Of a stretch of DNA of 64,000 nucleotides, positions 22,936 to 35,117 are shown in pieces (the stretch's first letter is position 1; every line of letters begins with the position of its first letter). The translations under genes and the position numbers were made by a program. The notes beneath the pieces are model-generated. The model was not told where the DNA came from. It did not search any database and saw nothing but the letters and a program-made list of their open reading frames with translations. Source of the stretch: Dysidea avara (Eukaryota; Porifera; Demospongiae; Dictyoceratida; Dysideidae); contig NC_089274.1 in the NCBI RefSeq assembly GCF_963678975.1, positions 48,266,075 to 48,330,074 of the forward strand, read 5' to 3'.

Positions 22936-24909
22936 TAATACCGTGGCTTTTATTGATCAGAGACTGTAAGTGTCCTCTTTGGAACTTACAAAATATCAAG
23001 AAATGGTAAATAATACAAAACTAACTCTTGCTAGTCTTTTGTTATTAAAGCACTTATGGGAAACTTTAGCACAGAGGAATTTAGTTGAAAATTCCAAGCA
23101 CTCGTACAACCTAATATCTTTTATTGGATTTCTCCTTATATGTCCTGCTTTGTATTAGGCCACATGGACTTAATTATCAGTTTCTCATCCCCACCCACAT
23201 TGCTATTTTTCTTACCTCATCAAGGATTTTTTGCATCACTGGTGCCTAAGGGAGGCCAATTAGCACCTTTTATAGTTGGTACCTTGCAGTTTAAGAAATT
23301 GCATTTTAGCTAGCTAAGCCTGGTCAGCTATCTAGTTAGTAAAAAAATAAAATAAAAATCTGCACTCCTGTACTGATATTTTGAGCACAGGAGGATGATA
23401 AACTAATAATTAAGTTTATGTATAGTGATGGTTGTATTAGCTATATACTTAGCTGTATTAATGACCACACTAATAACTATTGACAAGTGATAACAACTGT
23501 ACAACACAATATGGAGAGTGTCTATAACTACAAAGTACACAGTATATACTAACCAGAAGCCATACAATCACATGCCTAATGCTATTACTACATAACTACA
23601 ATACTTATAAAACCACTACAGAACTACCATATACTACAATGGTCACTATAAAAGTATAGCGAACATCACTATACAAAAATGGTGAGTGTTGTAGCAGGAA
23701 TCGGTAGTGAAATTCACCACTATTTTTTTACAGTGTATAGCTATACCTAGTGTTATATTAATATAATCACTCTCCAGCAATGTTTCACTGTTAAAATCTT
23801 ACCAATTTGCCTTAGAAAATGCAAGTGAAGCCTTTAGTGGTAGTACTAATCATAATTAGGTGTTCTAGACTGAAGCTGCAATTGCCAGCCAGCTCCAGCA
23901 TTCAGAGTAGGAGAACCAAATGATCAGTCATTCCAGAGTGGAAGGAATCGGATGTGCATGTGAAATCATACTACTACAGTAATTTGTTGTACCTTAGTTA
24001 TACATTGCATATCATGCAGATTCATAATTGCCACTTCTAAAAACTGCATCAGTGGTATAATGAGCTTTCTTTCAAACATGTGATCACTTACAATGTATCT
24101 TCAATACATTAATTTCAGCTAAAATTGCAATGTAAATTTAAGCTAAAAAGTCAATTTTTTTTCTGTGGAACACATTCAGTTGATTTGCATGCCCACAGAC
24201 GTATGCTGAGTGTGTTTTGCACACTTGTTGAGTGACTTCCACCAATGCCCATGTAAGAATACCTTAGATTTGCATCTGTTGTCTAAACTTTTCTGACCTG
24301 AAATCCCTCTGAAATTTTCTAGACCTCAGTGCCACTGTTAGCCATAGTGCTCTGAGCCATCTGCTAGCCGTGCAGTTATATGGCTCATGTTATTTTAACC
24401 TTTGTCTGAAACCCATTGTGGGGGATAGTCTAGGTCAGTAATGTCATTGTTATTTGTTAAGTTTCCCGCATGCATTGATAAATACAAGCTAATACACTGA
24501 GCATGATACAGATCAGTGTACATTATTACCACACAGTGGTACATACCACCTGCACACATGCACAGACAGTTTACTCCACATCTTAGTCCGCTTGTCCAAG
24601 GATCAGCTTCATACCCTACCAGAAAATCAATCAGCTTTGGGAGGCATGCATCTGCACAACTACGTACATGCCAACCCCTGCATTTTCTTAGGATTGTGTA
24701 TAAATAGTGGCATCCATTGTCCTATATGGCCTAGATTTCACCTATTTGTAGATGTGAATGTAATAAGTAGTTTTATTTATAATTACTATTATAGTGAATC
24801 ACATGGTTTTCCTAAACATTATCTAGCTATGTCAGAAGCCCATGCAGAAGGCTCCCACACAGTGAGCCAATAATGTATAACTATGCTAAAAGTAACATAC
24901 TAATTCTCA

Positions 24910-24947
<38 letters not shown>

Positions 24948-26091
24948 CACATGCCATTCTGCATGGTATCCTTTTGAAACAAATAACCAAGTTGCTATAC
25001 TGTGAATAGTTGTGCACTTGAGAACATTATGCATATACCCATTCATGCACTACAACATGATATGCCACTTAGCCCCTGACCAGTAATGATGTTTGATAAT
25101 GGTGTGATCACCACAGTGTAGTGAAACTTATTCTGGTCTCTTTGGGTCAAGATTCCTGAGTCAGTGACCTTTAATTTGAGTAGGTACCTGCACTTTGCCA
25201 GTTATACACAAATGGCACATTTGGGATTACCATGACCCCTGCAGTTTAGGCAGCTGGCCTTTTTATACAGTGACCTGATTACAGGTTTCATAGCACTGTT
25301 GGGTGCACAAGGTGGCTTAATGTTTGATATGAATATAGGCAGAAACATGCATGCTGATACTAAAACTGTTCAATGTGGAAAAAAAATATCCCAGGCCAGG
25401 TGGTAACTTGATTCACAGACAGATTGCAGTACTTACCTGCATGAGGAATCACACAGCTTGGGATCCAGAATTTCCTCCGCATTCAACCAGTTTGAACAAC
25501 ACTGATATGACTCTTATGTTTCATTAGGACATTAGATGTATATACTAGCTCACCAGAAAAAGTAATATTGTTTACTACGCTGTTACGTACTGAGGCTATT
25601 TGTGTCAAACCTCCAAATATATGTACACCAACTTACAGGCATTTGATTCACAAAAAGTATGCACATGGTTATATTCAAAAGCATGCAGGGTTATTTCACA
25701 ATGCATGTTGATTTACATGCAAAACTATGATTAAGTAGCTTATAAAAATTTACGAAACCATGATTATTCACTTAAATCCATGCATGCATGACTATTATTC
25801 TTGGCATTGTAATTCTGTGTATAGACACAAACTGAGCATAATATATTAAAAGAGAGAGGGGAGGCAGAATTAACATATATAATTATACATAAGACCCATA
25901 AATTAACAATAATCACCAATTGCACATTTACAAATAACCAATTACTGCCATAATCTTATGTTGAAATTGCCAACCATGCAGTAATGCTAGAAGTGGTAAT
26001 TATCATTGCAATGGTTTTATGACATACGTGCTAATGATTTTACTTAGGGTGTCGTGTAGCTAGGTCCTGCATCACAGAAAGTGCTATAAGT
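22936..26091. other. intergenic stretch without a recognised gene
   Basis: Contains a (TA)n microsatellite at about 24,915-24,942 and, at 23,640-23,745, GGTAGTGAAATTCACCACTA followed by a T run and ACAGTGTA, a possible end of the palindromic family at 6711. No exon or structural RNA was recognised. Confidence 0.5.
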
Positions 26092-26190
26092 AATGGTTAT
26101 ACCATGGGCACGAGTGTATGCTTTGCCTGTATATACGCACTTGCCCTCAGGCTGCATATACAGGCAAAGCACAAGTGCCTGTGGTATAAC
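26092..26190. repeat. 100-bp foldback, GGTATAACC-type
   Basis: The left arm GGTTATACCATGGGCAC ... ATGCTTTGCCTGTATAT pairs with the right arm ATATACAGGCAAAGCA ... GTGCCTGTGGTATAAC around a short loop. The next MITE inserted in its right-hand tip, duplicating GGTATAAC. A similar hairpin is at about 57,530-57,620. Confidence 0.75.
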
Positions 26191-26687
26191 CAGTGTTGGG
26201 AGTAACGCGTTATGTAATATTATTACTTTTGTGGTAACAAAGTAATATAACGAAATACGCTATAAAAACAGGTAATATAACGCAAGCTACTTTACTTACA
26301 AATGTAATGCGTTACCTAAGTAATATAGTTACTGTAACGAGTCTAATATTATTACTACAAATAACGAAGTTACTAATCTCGTTAGTTATCCTCTGAGTAA
26401 CGCCTAGCCACAACGAAGTAACGAGGCCTACTGAATGAAGCTTATTCATCAGCTTCTTACTTATAACCAAAATTTGCATATTGTCCAACAACGCAATCAT
26501 GTCACGTGATAAGGTGATAGTTTCACATGTGACAGCTTAAGGCTGTGGACACAAAGTAATATAATATGTAATATTATTACAGTTACTTTATTTTATGGGT
26601 AATATGTAACTGTAACTAAATAGTTCAGTTGCAAGTAATATGTAATATGTAACTAGTTACTTTTACGAAGTAACTTGCCCAACACTG
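26191..26687 (+). mobile_element. hAT-like MITE, family copy 2
   Basis: Same ends as the copy at 21,534, 497 bp, with a perfect 8-bp duplication GGTATAAC (26,183-26,190 and 26,688-26,695). Its interior is almost identical to the inverted copy at 28,753: a 62-codon stretch translates identically in both. This points to recent movement or recent copying between sites. Confidence 0.9.
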
Positions 26688-26767
26688 GGTATAACTAATG
26701 TGTTTTACTTAAGCATGCAGACTTACCTAATTGGCAAAATCTTTAGTTGTGATACCCTTCTCTTGTA

Positions 26768-27008
26768 TAGGGAACCAAGTAAGCTGTGATTGTGGGATTC
26801 AATTTTGCCACAAACAAGCTGCGATTATGGGATTCAATTTTAATACATCAAAGAGTAGTTTGATTTTACTTTTGCTAATATAGTAAAGTACTATATTACT
26901 ACATTTACAAAAGTAAAAAACAAACTGCAGTTGATGTATTAAAATTGAATCCCACAATCACAGCTCAGTTGTTTGGCAAACTTCAATCACAGCTTGCTTG
27001 ATTCCCTA
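26768..27008. mobile_element. foldback MITE with TATAGGGAACCAAG-type ends
   Basis: The left end TATAGGGAACCAAG and right end CTTGATTCCCTATA are inverted. Inside them CTGTGATTGTGGGATTCAAT and its complement form long arms around an AAGTAAA core. No coding capacity; no clear target duplication. Confidence 0.65.
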
Positions 27009-27099
27009 TATATAAGAAAAGAGAGATAACAGTATAATATCAAAGAAATCTATAATGATTTCTGGATATAGTGTGCAATCCTATTAGGTGTGCAATGTC

Positions 27100-27238
27100 T
27101 CAAGTTAATGAGATATACACACTGCCTTAATGAGATAGCTATACACACTGCAGATGTATGCACTGCAGATGTATGCACTGGAAGTAGTGTGTATATGTTG
27201 TTAAGGCAGTGCGTATATCTCGTTAACATTTTGAATCA
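27100..27238. repeat. foldback of about 130 bp
   Basis: GTTAATGAGATATACACACT-GCCTTAA pairs with TTAAGGCAGTGCGTATATCT-CGTTAAC. The loop holds a tandem pair GCAGATGTATGCACT. Non-coding. Confidence 0.65.
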
Positions 27239-28752
27239 GTGCAATATGTGATATATATGCACTGGCTTTCCATTGATCTGAGGTGTGAAAGTGGTACATA
27301 TATACATGTAATAGCTCAATATTAAGCACCTAACCGATAACTTTAAGTACCATTGTTCTCAAATGATACCACTCCTTAAGCACCAATAACATAGAGCTCA
27401 GGGCAGAGGGAAAAGATTTTCAGGAAACCCTTGTTGACATTTAGATTTTTAAGATAGCAGGAACCAAATAAACCATTAACTTTGGTAGCAAGTCACGCAT
27501 GTCCTATCTAATTCACAACTTTAAATTTAGCTACGTAAAGCTACACACCAGTAACATCACAATAATCCTGCAGCTTCTACACCACACTTCCTGCTAGTGA
27601 CTTCATCAAAGGAATTAACATGCTCTATAGGTGATATTTATAATTGCATGCATATATAATATATGTATATATGCCAGGGACTAAAAAAGGGGGGACTAGT
27701 CGTGGCTAAAAAGTTAGTTGTAAATGGTAACTGGGCTGGTTGTAATTATACTCAGACAAAAATAGCCAGCTGCACCACAGAAAAGTAGTTATAAACTCAA
27801 AGTTATAATATTTACGTGTTGAACATATTAACTTTTTTACAATGATTTGACATATAGCTACATGTACCTCAAGATCCAGTCAATTGAGATAGTCATTTTC
27901 AAAAAATTCTATTTAACTCTTTGATTAAAAATTACCATACAATCCTAGATGATTTTCTTTCTTACAGTCCAATAAAACAAAACTTGCATGCATGTAATTA
28001 GCTCAGTATACGTAATTCTTCTTTTAAAATTTCCCTCCAGCTTAGTAACTACTTCCAGATCTCAATGATTTCTCTAAAATTGCTTCCAGATTCAATCTTA
28101 GCACATTCATGTTTTAAAATTTTCCCAGGGGGAGTATGCCCCAGGCCCCATCAGAAATCCCTACAATTTTCCTCTTTACTGGCACTTTGTCACATAAGCA
28201 TTCTCTTTACTTTTACTGCTTGGACAATCATGACAATATGCAGCACAAAAAGTAACTACTCAAACACTATATGTACCCGCTCCCTGGGCTCAGGTTATAG
28301 GGCTATAGCTATAGTTGTGGGTGTTTTTAGCCACTGATACAATGATCCTTGATAAGTCAGAAACCACATCATGTATCAAATTTCTGGTGCCAGGGTGTCA
28401 AACAACTGTAGCTACAGTATGATTACATAATTACATTATGCATGCAGAAATCGTGTTTGCAGGCCAGCTATATCTCAGTGTAGCCATATCTTATAGATTT
28501 TGACAGTTGTATTTGCCTTCACCTCAGACTAGTGTTGATACTCTACTACTGTATATGAACAAAGGTACATTAACATATACACATCATGTGCATTATCTGG
28601 TGATTGAGAGACACTGAATATCTGCATGTGTCATGAAGATGTTGTCATGAAGATGTCCTCTAAGCTTGTATCAACATTTTACTGGACTTTATAGTAGTTA
28701 TAGTTATTGTCCGGGTATCATTCAGTATCTGTAAAGTTTTTGGTGGGATATG
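27239..28752. other. intergenic stretch without a recognised gene
   Basis: No exon with a recognisable protein signature, no RNA gene and no clear repeat boundary. An 11-bp tandem pair (TCATGAAGATG) is at about 28,631-28,660. Confidence 0.5.
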
Positions 28753-29265
28753 CAGTGTTGGGCAAGTTACTTCGTAAAAGTAACTAGTTACATATTACAT
28801 ATTACTTGCAACTGAACTATTTAGTTACAGTTACATATTACCCATAAAATAAAGTAACTGTAATAATATTACATATTATATTACTTTGTGTCCACAGCCT
28901 TAAGCTGTCACATGTGAAACTATCACCTTATCACGTGACATGATTGCGTTGTTGGACAATATGCAAATTTTGGTTATAAGTAAGAAGCTGATGAATAAGC
29001 TTCATTCAGTAGGCCTCGTTACTTCGTTGTGGCTAGGCGTTACTCAGAGGATAACTAACGAGATTAGTAACTTCGTTATTTGTAGTAATAATATTAGACT
29101 CGTTACAGTAACTATATTACTTAGGTAACGCATTACATTTGTAAGTAAAGTAGCTTGCGTTATATTACCTGTTTTTATAGCGTATTTCGTTATATTACTT
29201 TGTTACCACAAAAGTAATAATATTACATAACGCGTTACATAAGTAACGCGTTACTCCCAACACTG
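28753..29265 (-). mobile_element. hAT-like MITE, family copy 3 (inverted)
   Basis: Inverted relative to copies 1 and 2, 513 bp, with a perfect 8-bp duplication GGGATATG (28,745-28,752 and 29,266-29,273). It is nearly identical to copy 2. Confidence 0.9.
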
Positions 29266-29273
29266 GGGATATG

Positions 29274-29773
29274 TATACACAATTCAGTTGGAGTGTTGCT
29301 GTATATGCTATGCATAACTGAGTGTGTGTATATCCATTAATTTGAATTCTACTACACATCAAATCTTGATGCAATACAATTTCCTAAACTGCATGGTAGA
29401 GCATAGCTGAGCCCAGGAGAGAAAACCAGCAAGAGAATCCACAAACATCTTTATAATCCGTCTCACTTTGTGTGGAGGCAGCAAATAAACTGCTCCCACA
29501 CAAAACCAAGTAGCTACCATACAACAGGAAATATTGATGAAAGGAAATTTTGATGAATCCAGAATTAATCTTTGACCATAGATAATAATATAAAATTTGA
29601 CGAAAAGCAAAAAATCACAGATCTAAGCACTGCATGACTTTTGAGGCACTTATTGATGTTTGAAAAATTAAATTTGATGAATGTAACTGATTTGTCAAAT
29701 TTTTCTTTTGTCAAAATTTCCTATCGTATGGTAAGCTAAAGATTAACCGCCTCCCTTGATTGCTGCATAAGTG
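29274..29773. other. intergenic stretch without a recognised gene
   Basis: Nothing recognised beyond short ORFs without protein signatures. Confidence 0.5.
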
Positions 29774-31209
29774 CACTGTTAAAACAGAGGTGTTTAGTTA
29801 CACCCTGACAAAGGTGTTTATGGAACACCTACACCTTTAAAAGTGTACATATACACCCAGGGGTGTTATATTACGCCTATAATGTTATTGGATTGTAATA
29901 GGTGTAGTGAAGCACCTTTGGAGTGTATTAAAGGTGTTATTGTACACTGACTCTATACTGATACATTTGAAATGAATTTCTTTTTATGTAGGAATGAGTC
30001 TACACACCATACAGTGATGCTATAGGATTTAAAGCTCATGCAGTGTTGCTGATTTAGTTAAGTGCAACAGTGAAGCCCAAACAATGTTACACTGAGCTCA
30101 GCATGCAGACGGACAGATCAGCAATACTATATCCACACTCAATCCATCAACGTACTGTAGCTTGCTAGATTGTGCATGTCAATAACTGCTTTTACAAGTA
30201 CTAATAGTGTTTGTACATTCTGTATATTTGATTTTAGTGTCCATTAATAATAATTCAATTCTGTACAATTATAGACATCTAAAATATAAATTGTACACTG
30301 TGCAAAAGGCAGAGGTCACATATATGAGCATAAATGTGCGTGCAGTCGATAAAGTAAATAATTCTGTGTGCTGTACTAACTAGTTTGTCAGCCATAGGAT
30401 TGCAATCCATTATATAAGCATGGTAATGTCAGTGTTGATAGCTACAAGGCTACACATTAAATGCTACTTCATAATCCAACATCTTTTCAATCGCTCCAAT
30501 CGTCAGCTGGTCATGTAATAATATCATTAAGAGACTCCATATCATATTCAAAATGGAAGGAAATTCTCCTTTGTGATGCCGGCGGGTAGCCTTGTGGTCA
30601 TCATCACACTGTGACGTGATTCAAAATGCCAGTTTGTGAGTCCGATTTATACATCAAGCTTAGCTATCAAGATTTTTCATACACTTGATCCGACCTTTAA
30701 AATTGCAATAACTAATGGATGTCAACACATGTTCACTAATGAAAGTGGATTGTGACAAGGCCAATGGACAATTCAAGCGGATACTGAGCTACACTCCCTG
30801 CAGTCCTGGGCCCGTGTGTTGGCATTTATATACACGCATACCTTCCAGAACGTCAAAATATACCAAGAAATAAGTGATGACTTGACGATCCAATTGGGTT
30901 CCATTGAATGCCCAGCTTTTGAACGGCAGTGCGCACTATATAGCGTGTACCAGGTGCGAGACCAGGTGCACAGTATCAGTAATATGGCCACCGAAAGAAG
31001 CAGTTGAGACGATAACGTGCGAGCAGCTTTCGATAGTAAAGAAATGTACCAAAATTCAACAGCATCGACGGCGGGAATGTGGAAGACGACTTGTACCCGG
31101 CTGGGTTTTACTCTTTTCACCACCTTTCACCCTTACGTAATATTAAGCTCAAAAGCATCCAGACTTCCTACTGTAGTTGTTGCTCTCTCTCTCTTCGGCT
31201 TTAGGGCAC

Positions 31210-31350
31210 GCATCTAGTAGTTGCCGCGAGTAGTAGACTTTAGGGGAAGCGTCCAGTAGTTGCCACGAGTAGTAGACTTTAGGGGAAGCGTCTAGTAGTG
31301 TTAGGGTTAGGGTTAGAGTTCAGCTTTGGTTTCTTCTTCACCTTTAGGGT
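31210..31350 (+). repeat. 46-bp tandem pair followed by a short TTAGGG run
   Basis: AGTAGTTGCC(G/A)CGAGTAGTAGA-CTTTAGGGGAAGCGTC occurs twice in tandem, followed by GTTAGGGTTAGGGTTAG at about 31,300. The telomere-like run is only about 2.5 units, so it is weak evidence for an interstitial telomere. Confidence 0.6.
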
Positions 31351-31465
31351 TAGGTTCTATATACAGCTTATGATTATGATTATGATTAGATACTGGAAAG
31401 ACAGCACTCAGTGCTGGTTACATCCAGGAGGGGGGGGGGGACCCTCAAAACAAAAAGGGGGTTAA

Positions 31466-32572
31466 TTACAACAAATCTAGTCCAAAAATACAATTATTAA
31501 ACTGTTCTAGTGACTCTGTATCGATGATGTGATTAGGGAGGTTATTCCATTGCTTGATAGTTCTTGGAAAGTAACTCTGTTGGTAAGCAAGTGTTCTAGT
31601 TGGAGGAATTATATATCTGTATTGGTGATGCAATCTAGTTGGATATGAAGTAGGCTTGAAATACTCAGGGAGCTGGATAGATGGCAAAGCGTGATGTAAT
31701 ACTCTATATAGTAAGTTCAAACGATCAATACATCTTCTGCTCTGTAGGCTCTTCCAATGCAGTTGATCCAACAGGTAAGTGACACTACTCATTGGATTGT
31801 AATCCGATGCTACCCATCTTGCAGCACGACGTTGTACCTTCTCTAAAGTATTAATTAAGTATAGCTGGTGAGGGTCCCAGACACAACTAGCATATTCCAG
31901 CAGAGGACGTATTGATGTTAAATAGGCTGTTATCTTAACTTCTTTGGAGCATTTACTTATATTACGTTTAAGAAAGTTGAGACTTTTAGTTGCTTTGCCG
32001 CAAAGATGATCGATGTGGTGGGACCAAGACATTGATTGGTGGAATATGACCCCTAGATATGGATGCTGACTCTTCAGTTCCAGAGCTTTATTGTCAATGC
32101 TGTAGGTGGTGAGCATGGGAGTTTTGCTTCTTGAACAACGTAGAAAAACACACTTTTCAACATTTAGTTTCATTTGCCAAGTTTTAGCCCAGTGGAAGAC
32201 TTTATTTAGATCTTGTTGTAGGATACTATTGTCTTCTTCTGAATCAATAATTCTGTAAATAATACAGTCATCGGCAAAGAGACGAATCGAGGAGTTGATA
32301 TTTGTAGATATGTCATTGATGTAAAGTAGGAACATTAATGGCCCAAGTACAGTGCCTTGTGGGACACCTGACTTTACTGGAACAAACCTGGAAGTTACAT
32401 TATTTAGCACTACTCTTTGTTTGCATTGTGTTAGCCAAGCCTTAATCCATTGATGAAGGTCTCCTTGTATTCCATAGTGTGATAGTTTCTGTAATAATCG
32501 TTTATGAGGAACTGAGTCAAAAGCTTTTGAGAAATCTAAGCTTATTTCGTTAGTCACATTTATAAGATACAA
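31466..32572 (-). mobile_element. 5'-truncated Jockey/CR1-type LINE, reverse transcriptase
   Basis: An uninterrupted minus-strand frame encodes the C-terminal two thirds of a reverse transcriptase. It contains LDFSKAFDSVPHKRL (catalytic block A), SGVPQGTVLGPLMFLLYIND, the catalytic box as FADDCIIYR (FADD instead of the usual YADD), HPYLGVIF, and the downstream EKVQRRAARWV. It ends at a stop at 31,466, followed within 45 bp by a G-run/C-run. The endonuclease and the N-terminal polymerase part are missing, as is usual for 5'-truncated LINEs. The open frame of about 365 codons suggests a fairly young copy. Codons before about 32,570 belong to the adjoining tRNA-like sequence, not to the LINE. 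Confidence 0.88.
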
Positions 32573-32594
32573 AAGAAAGGAATCAAGTGAGCTA

Positions 32595-32678
32595 GCAGCG
32601 GTAGCATAATCGGTAGCACACTGGATCATGGCACTGGGATCCTGGGTTCGATCCTCCTTCAATACTGCACTTTTTTTT
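32595..32678 (+). ncRNA. tRNA-like Pol III sequence (pseudo-tRNA or SINE head)
   Basis: A box-A match (TAGCATAATCGG, 32,602-32,613) and a box-B match (GGTTCGATCC, 32,645-32,654) are at tRNA-like spacing, followed by a T8 run at 32,671 that would end Pol III transcription. The acceptor stem does not pair and the D and T stems are imperfect, so this is not a working tRNA. It abuts the 5' boundary of the truncated LINE, in opposite orientation. Confidence 0.45.
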
Positions 32679-32679
32679 C

Positions 32680-33225
32680 GCCTTTTTGGTTCACCGTTTT
32701 TTGTGTAAGTTCTGTAGGGTTATGAAATAGGGTGAAAAGAGTAATACCCGGCTGCAGCGGCTGTCAGTGCTTGGGCGCCCAGAGTGGGAAAAGGTGAGTA
32801 ACGGCCTGGCGACCTTGGCGTGAATAATACATGATCTATAGCTGTGAAGAAAGAACTGGCGATGATTAGAAGTGTTCACTTAACAGCGTAATGAGACTGG
32901 TATCTTCAGTAGAACTTTATACATTCTCGTGACAATGTTAGAGGCCATTTCCACTGGTTTGACAACTGGCAGGGCAGACAGGAGATAGCTCAGATGCCAG
33001 GAACATGCATCATTGCACATCCAAAGTCAGAGGCTTACAATGTGGTGTGCCAGAAGCTGGTTCAAAAGTGGCATCCAGCTAGGTCCTGGATGACAGTGAA
33101 CTTGTGTTAAGTGTAAAACCTTGATATACTGGTTTATTTTAGAGATTAAGAATTCAGATGAGGGTGTAGCAAACAAATTGATCAAAGTATCAGTAATGAA
33201 CCAACTAAAAAACTTGAGAATGGAG
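32680..33225. other. non-coding stretch with an inverted match to 31,080-31,135
   Basis: AGGGTGAAAAGAGTAATACC-CGGCTG at about 32,730 is the inverted relative of CCCGGCTGGGTTTTACTCTT-TTCACC at about 31,097. The two pieces flank the LINE/tRNA-like block on both sides. No gene recognised. Confidence 0.4.
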
Positions 33226-33234
33226 TCCAACGAC

Positions 33235-34380
33235 AATGGATTGGAAATTTCTGGTGGCTGAGTATGATGACACTATTCAGTCCATGAAGGGTGACTATTA
33301 AAAGAGGGTGGCAAAGGAGCTGTACAATTCGAAGATAAGTGGATTTAACCCTACTGAATGCCTGGCTTTAATAGTGACTGAATGTCCACTTTTGTCAGAG
33401 GTCGTTGATCAAAATTCCCCTCTGCACTCAAGTACTTGGGTAAGTGTACCATAATAATTTGTTATAATTGAAAATTATGGTTTCTTTTGGTATATAGATA
33501 CAAAACAAGTTTAAAGCAACTGTTCCAATTGACGACAATATAAAGGACTTCATTTTTATCAACTGGCCTATGTGGAGAACAAAATTGATGCCAACAGTTT
33601 AGTGTAAGACCAGGCCATACTTTAAGAGGCTATTGGGACTTCTTGGTGAATGTAGCTAATGATTTTTGTCCACCCAGATGGTAAGTAACAATTAAAAATA
33701 CTGAATGTATGTAACAAGGTCTTATTTTTCTCAGATGTTATTGATTGTGTACTTGGAAGCTGATTTGTCATCTGTTGCATCCAAGATGGTTTGCAAGGAT
33801 AATGTTTTACTTAAGAATTTTGAGGTATGTTTACCTGTAGTGTACATTCACAAAGTTATGTTTGGTTGACATATAAAACCTCTAATAGTTTCACTGCATG
33901 AAGCATTAATTACGTATTAGCATATAAATTCACAACTCTAGATAGGCTGTAGTGCTTCTTGGCATCCAAAATCAATAATAGTCCAGTACTACTTACTGTA
34001 CGGTGGGAGAAAATTTTGGCTAATTTGGTAAAATGATTTGATTCGCCAAAAAATGCAATATGACACAACTATTCGCCAATATATTATCCACCAAATTCCG
34101 TCTTGAGTAAAATCACCAAAATTTTGTATTGTGCAGCATATGGCCAAGACTATAGTTCCTTGAAATATGTACCTATTGTCATGCTTGTTATATGTTATAT
34201 ATTTTTATTCTTTTATTTGCAGTGACGTGATGTCGATGTAGACTCTGTGCAGTTTCGAATTGTCAGCAGAACCATTTCTGGTTATTACCGGATGCGATCC
34301 TGAAGATGAGGGTAGCTGAGTCTTCCATCACTAGTTCCATTCCAGTACTAAGTGTTTAATCTCAAAGATGAGTAACTGTT
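33235..34380 (+). pseudogene. decayed multi-exon gene-like remnant, function unknown
   Basis: From an ATG at 33,236 the plus strand reads MDWKFLVAEYDDTIQSMKGD, then an in-frame stop, then KRVAKELYNSKISGFNPTEC and ALIVTECPLLSEVVDQ up to a good donor (GGTAAGTG, about 33,439). An acceptor at about 33,498 leads to FKATVPIDDNIKDFIFINWP before the frame is lost. A further piece near 34,240 reads VDSVQFRIVSRTISGYYRM. The family was not recognised. Stops and frame breaks make it a likely pseudogene, possibly cargo of the surrounding element. Confidence 0.4.
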
Positions 34381-34699
34381 GCAACTGGAGACTGTTATTC
34401 CAATCTGGAGAAAATGTGTATAGAACAGTAAACTCTTATGAAATTAAGTTTATACATTATGTATAGCAGTTTTCAATGTTTTTACTTTTAATATCACCCT
34501 AATAAAATTGTAAGAGTACTGAACACTGCTAAAGACGTTATTGAAACACCTAGGGGTGTTATGTATACCACCTTAAAGTTTATTGGAACACCGTTGGTGA
34601 GTGTTACTGAAACTCCTTTAAGGGTGTACTGGGACACCCTAAGGGGGAGCCTGACAACAATTGCAGATTAATAAAGAACCTTTTTTTAACAGTCTGTCT

Positions 34700-35117
34700 A
34701 TGTTGTATTGAATAACCTTAAAAGAACCCTTTTTACTACCACTGCTACATTGGCAACTCTATCATATAAGTACCTAGGAATGACTATTGATGAAAGGCTG
34801 ACATGGAATGATTATATTCTAGCCATTACTAACAAAGCTAGACAATTAAGTTAATGCCTTCTTACGTCAAAACTTTTATCTCTTGTCAAATGCAACCTGC
34901 CAGTAAAAATCTATTGTCAGCCCTACTATTGAATTTGCATCACCTGTTTGAGACCCCTAGTCCATACACAATTCTGAATATTCAGAGGTCTGCAACAAGA
35001 TTCTGTTTCAATAACTATTTCCAACAAGTAGCGTTACTAACATGTGAATTTATTTTCACTCAAGGAAAGAAGATTTCGAAGCAAAAGCATAATAATGTAC
35101 AAAATACTATAAAGTAA
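34700..35117 (+). mobile_element. LINE reverse transcriptase fragment
   Basis: Frames read YKYLGMTIDERLTWNDYI (the post-catalytic YLG block) then, in a shifted frame, CNLPVKIYCQPYYIEFASPV and NIQRSATRF. The order matches the C-terminal reverse-transcriptase region of the LINE at 31,466. It is broken by a stop and frameshifts. Confidence 0.75.

Larger units (their letters stand above)
29774..34694. mobile_element. possible decayed large DNA element with GGTGTT-rich ends
   Basis: The interval begins CACTGTTAAAACAGAGGTGT and ends with an imperfect inverted match (GACTGTTAAAAAAAGGT on the minus strand). Both ends carry 130-170 bp of iterated AGGTGTT/AACACC palindromes (29,785-29,950 and 34,540-34,650). 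Inside are a truncated LINE, a tRNA-like sequence, exon-like remnants and other repeats. No target duplication was found. The ends could instead be two independent small elements. Confidence 0.3.

Noticed and set aside
22818-23009. ORF with repeated MTQTLSY as a gene
   Set aside because: It is the translation of a 21-bp minisatellite; the period being a multiple of three keeps the frame open.
26312-29128. Identical 62-codon ORFs in two places as a conserved small gene
   Set aside because: Both lie inside the same hAT-like MITE, in opposite orientations; identity reflects the repeat, not coding.
30580-30640. Possible tRNA or SINE near GGCGGGTAGCCTTGTGG
   Set aside because: No box B at proper spacing and no cloverleaf could be drawn.
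30773-31123. Minus-strand ORF of 116 codons as a gene
   Set aside because: No recognisable motif, overlapping plus-strand ORFs of similar length, and repeat-like sequence shared in inverted form with about 32,730.
31300-31345. Telomere or chromosome end suggested by TTAGGG
   Set aside because: Only two to three units, embedded in ordinary sequence with genes and repeats on both sides.
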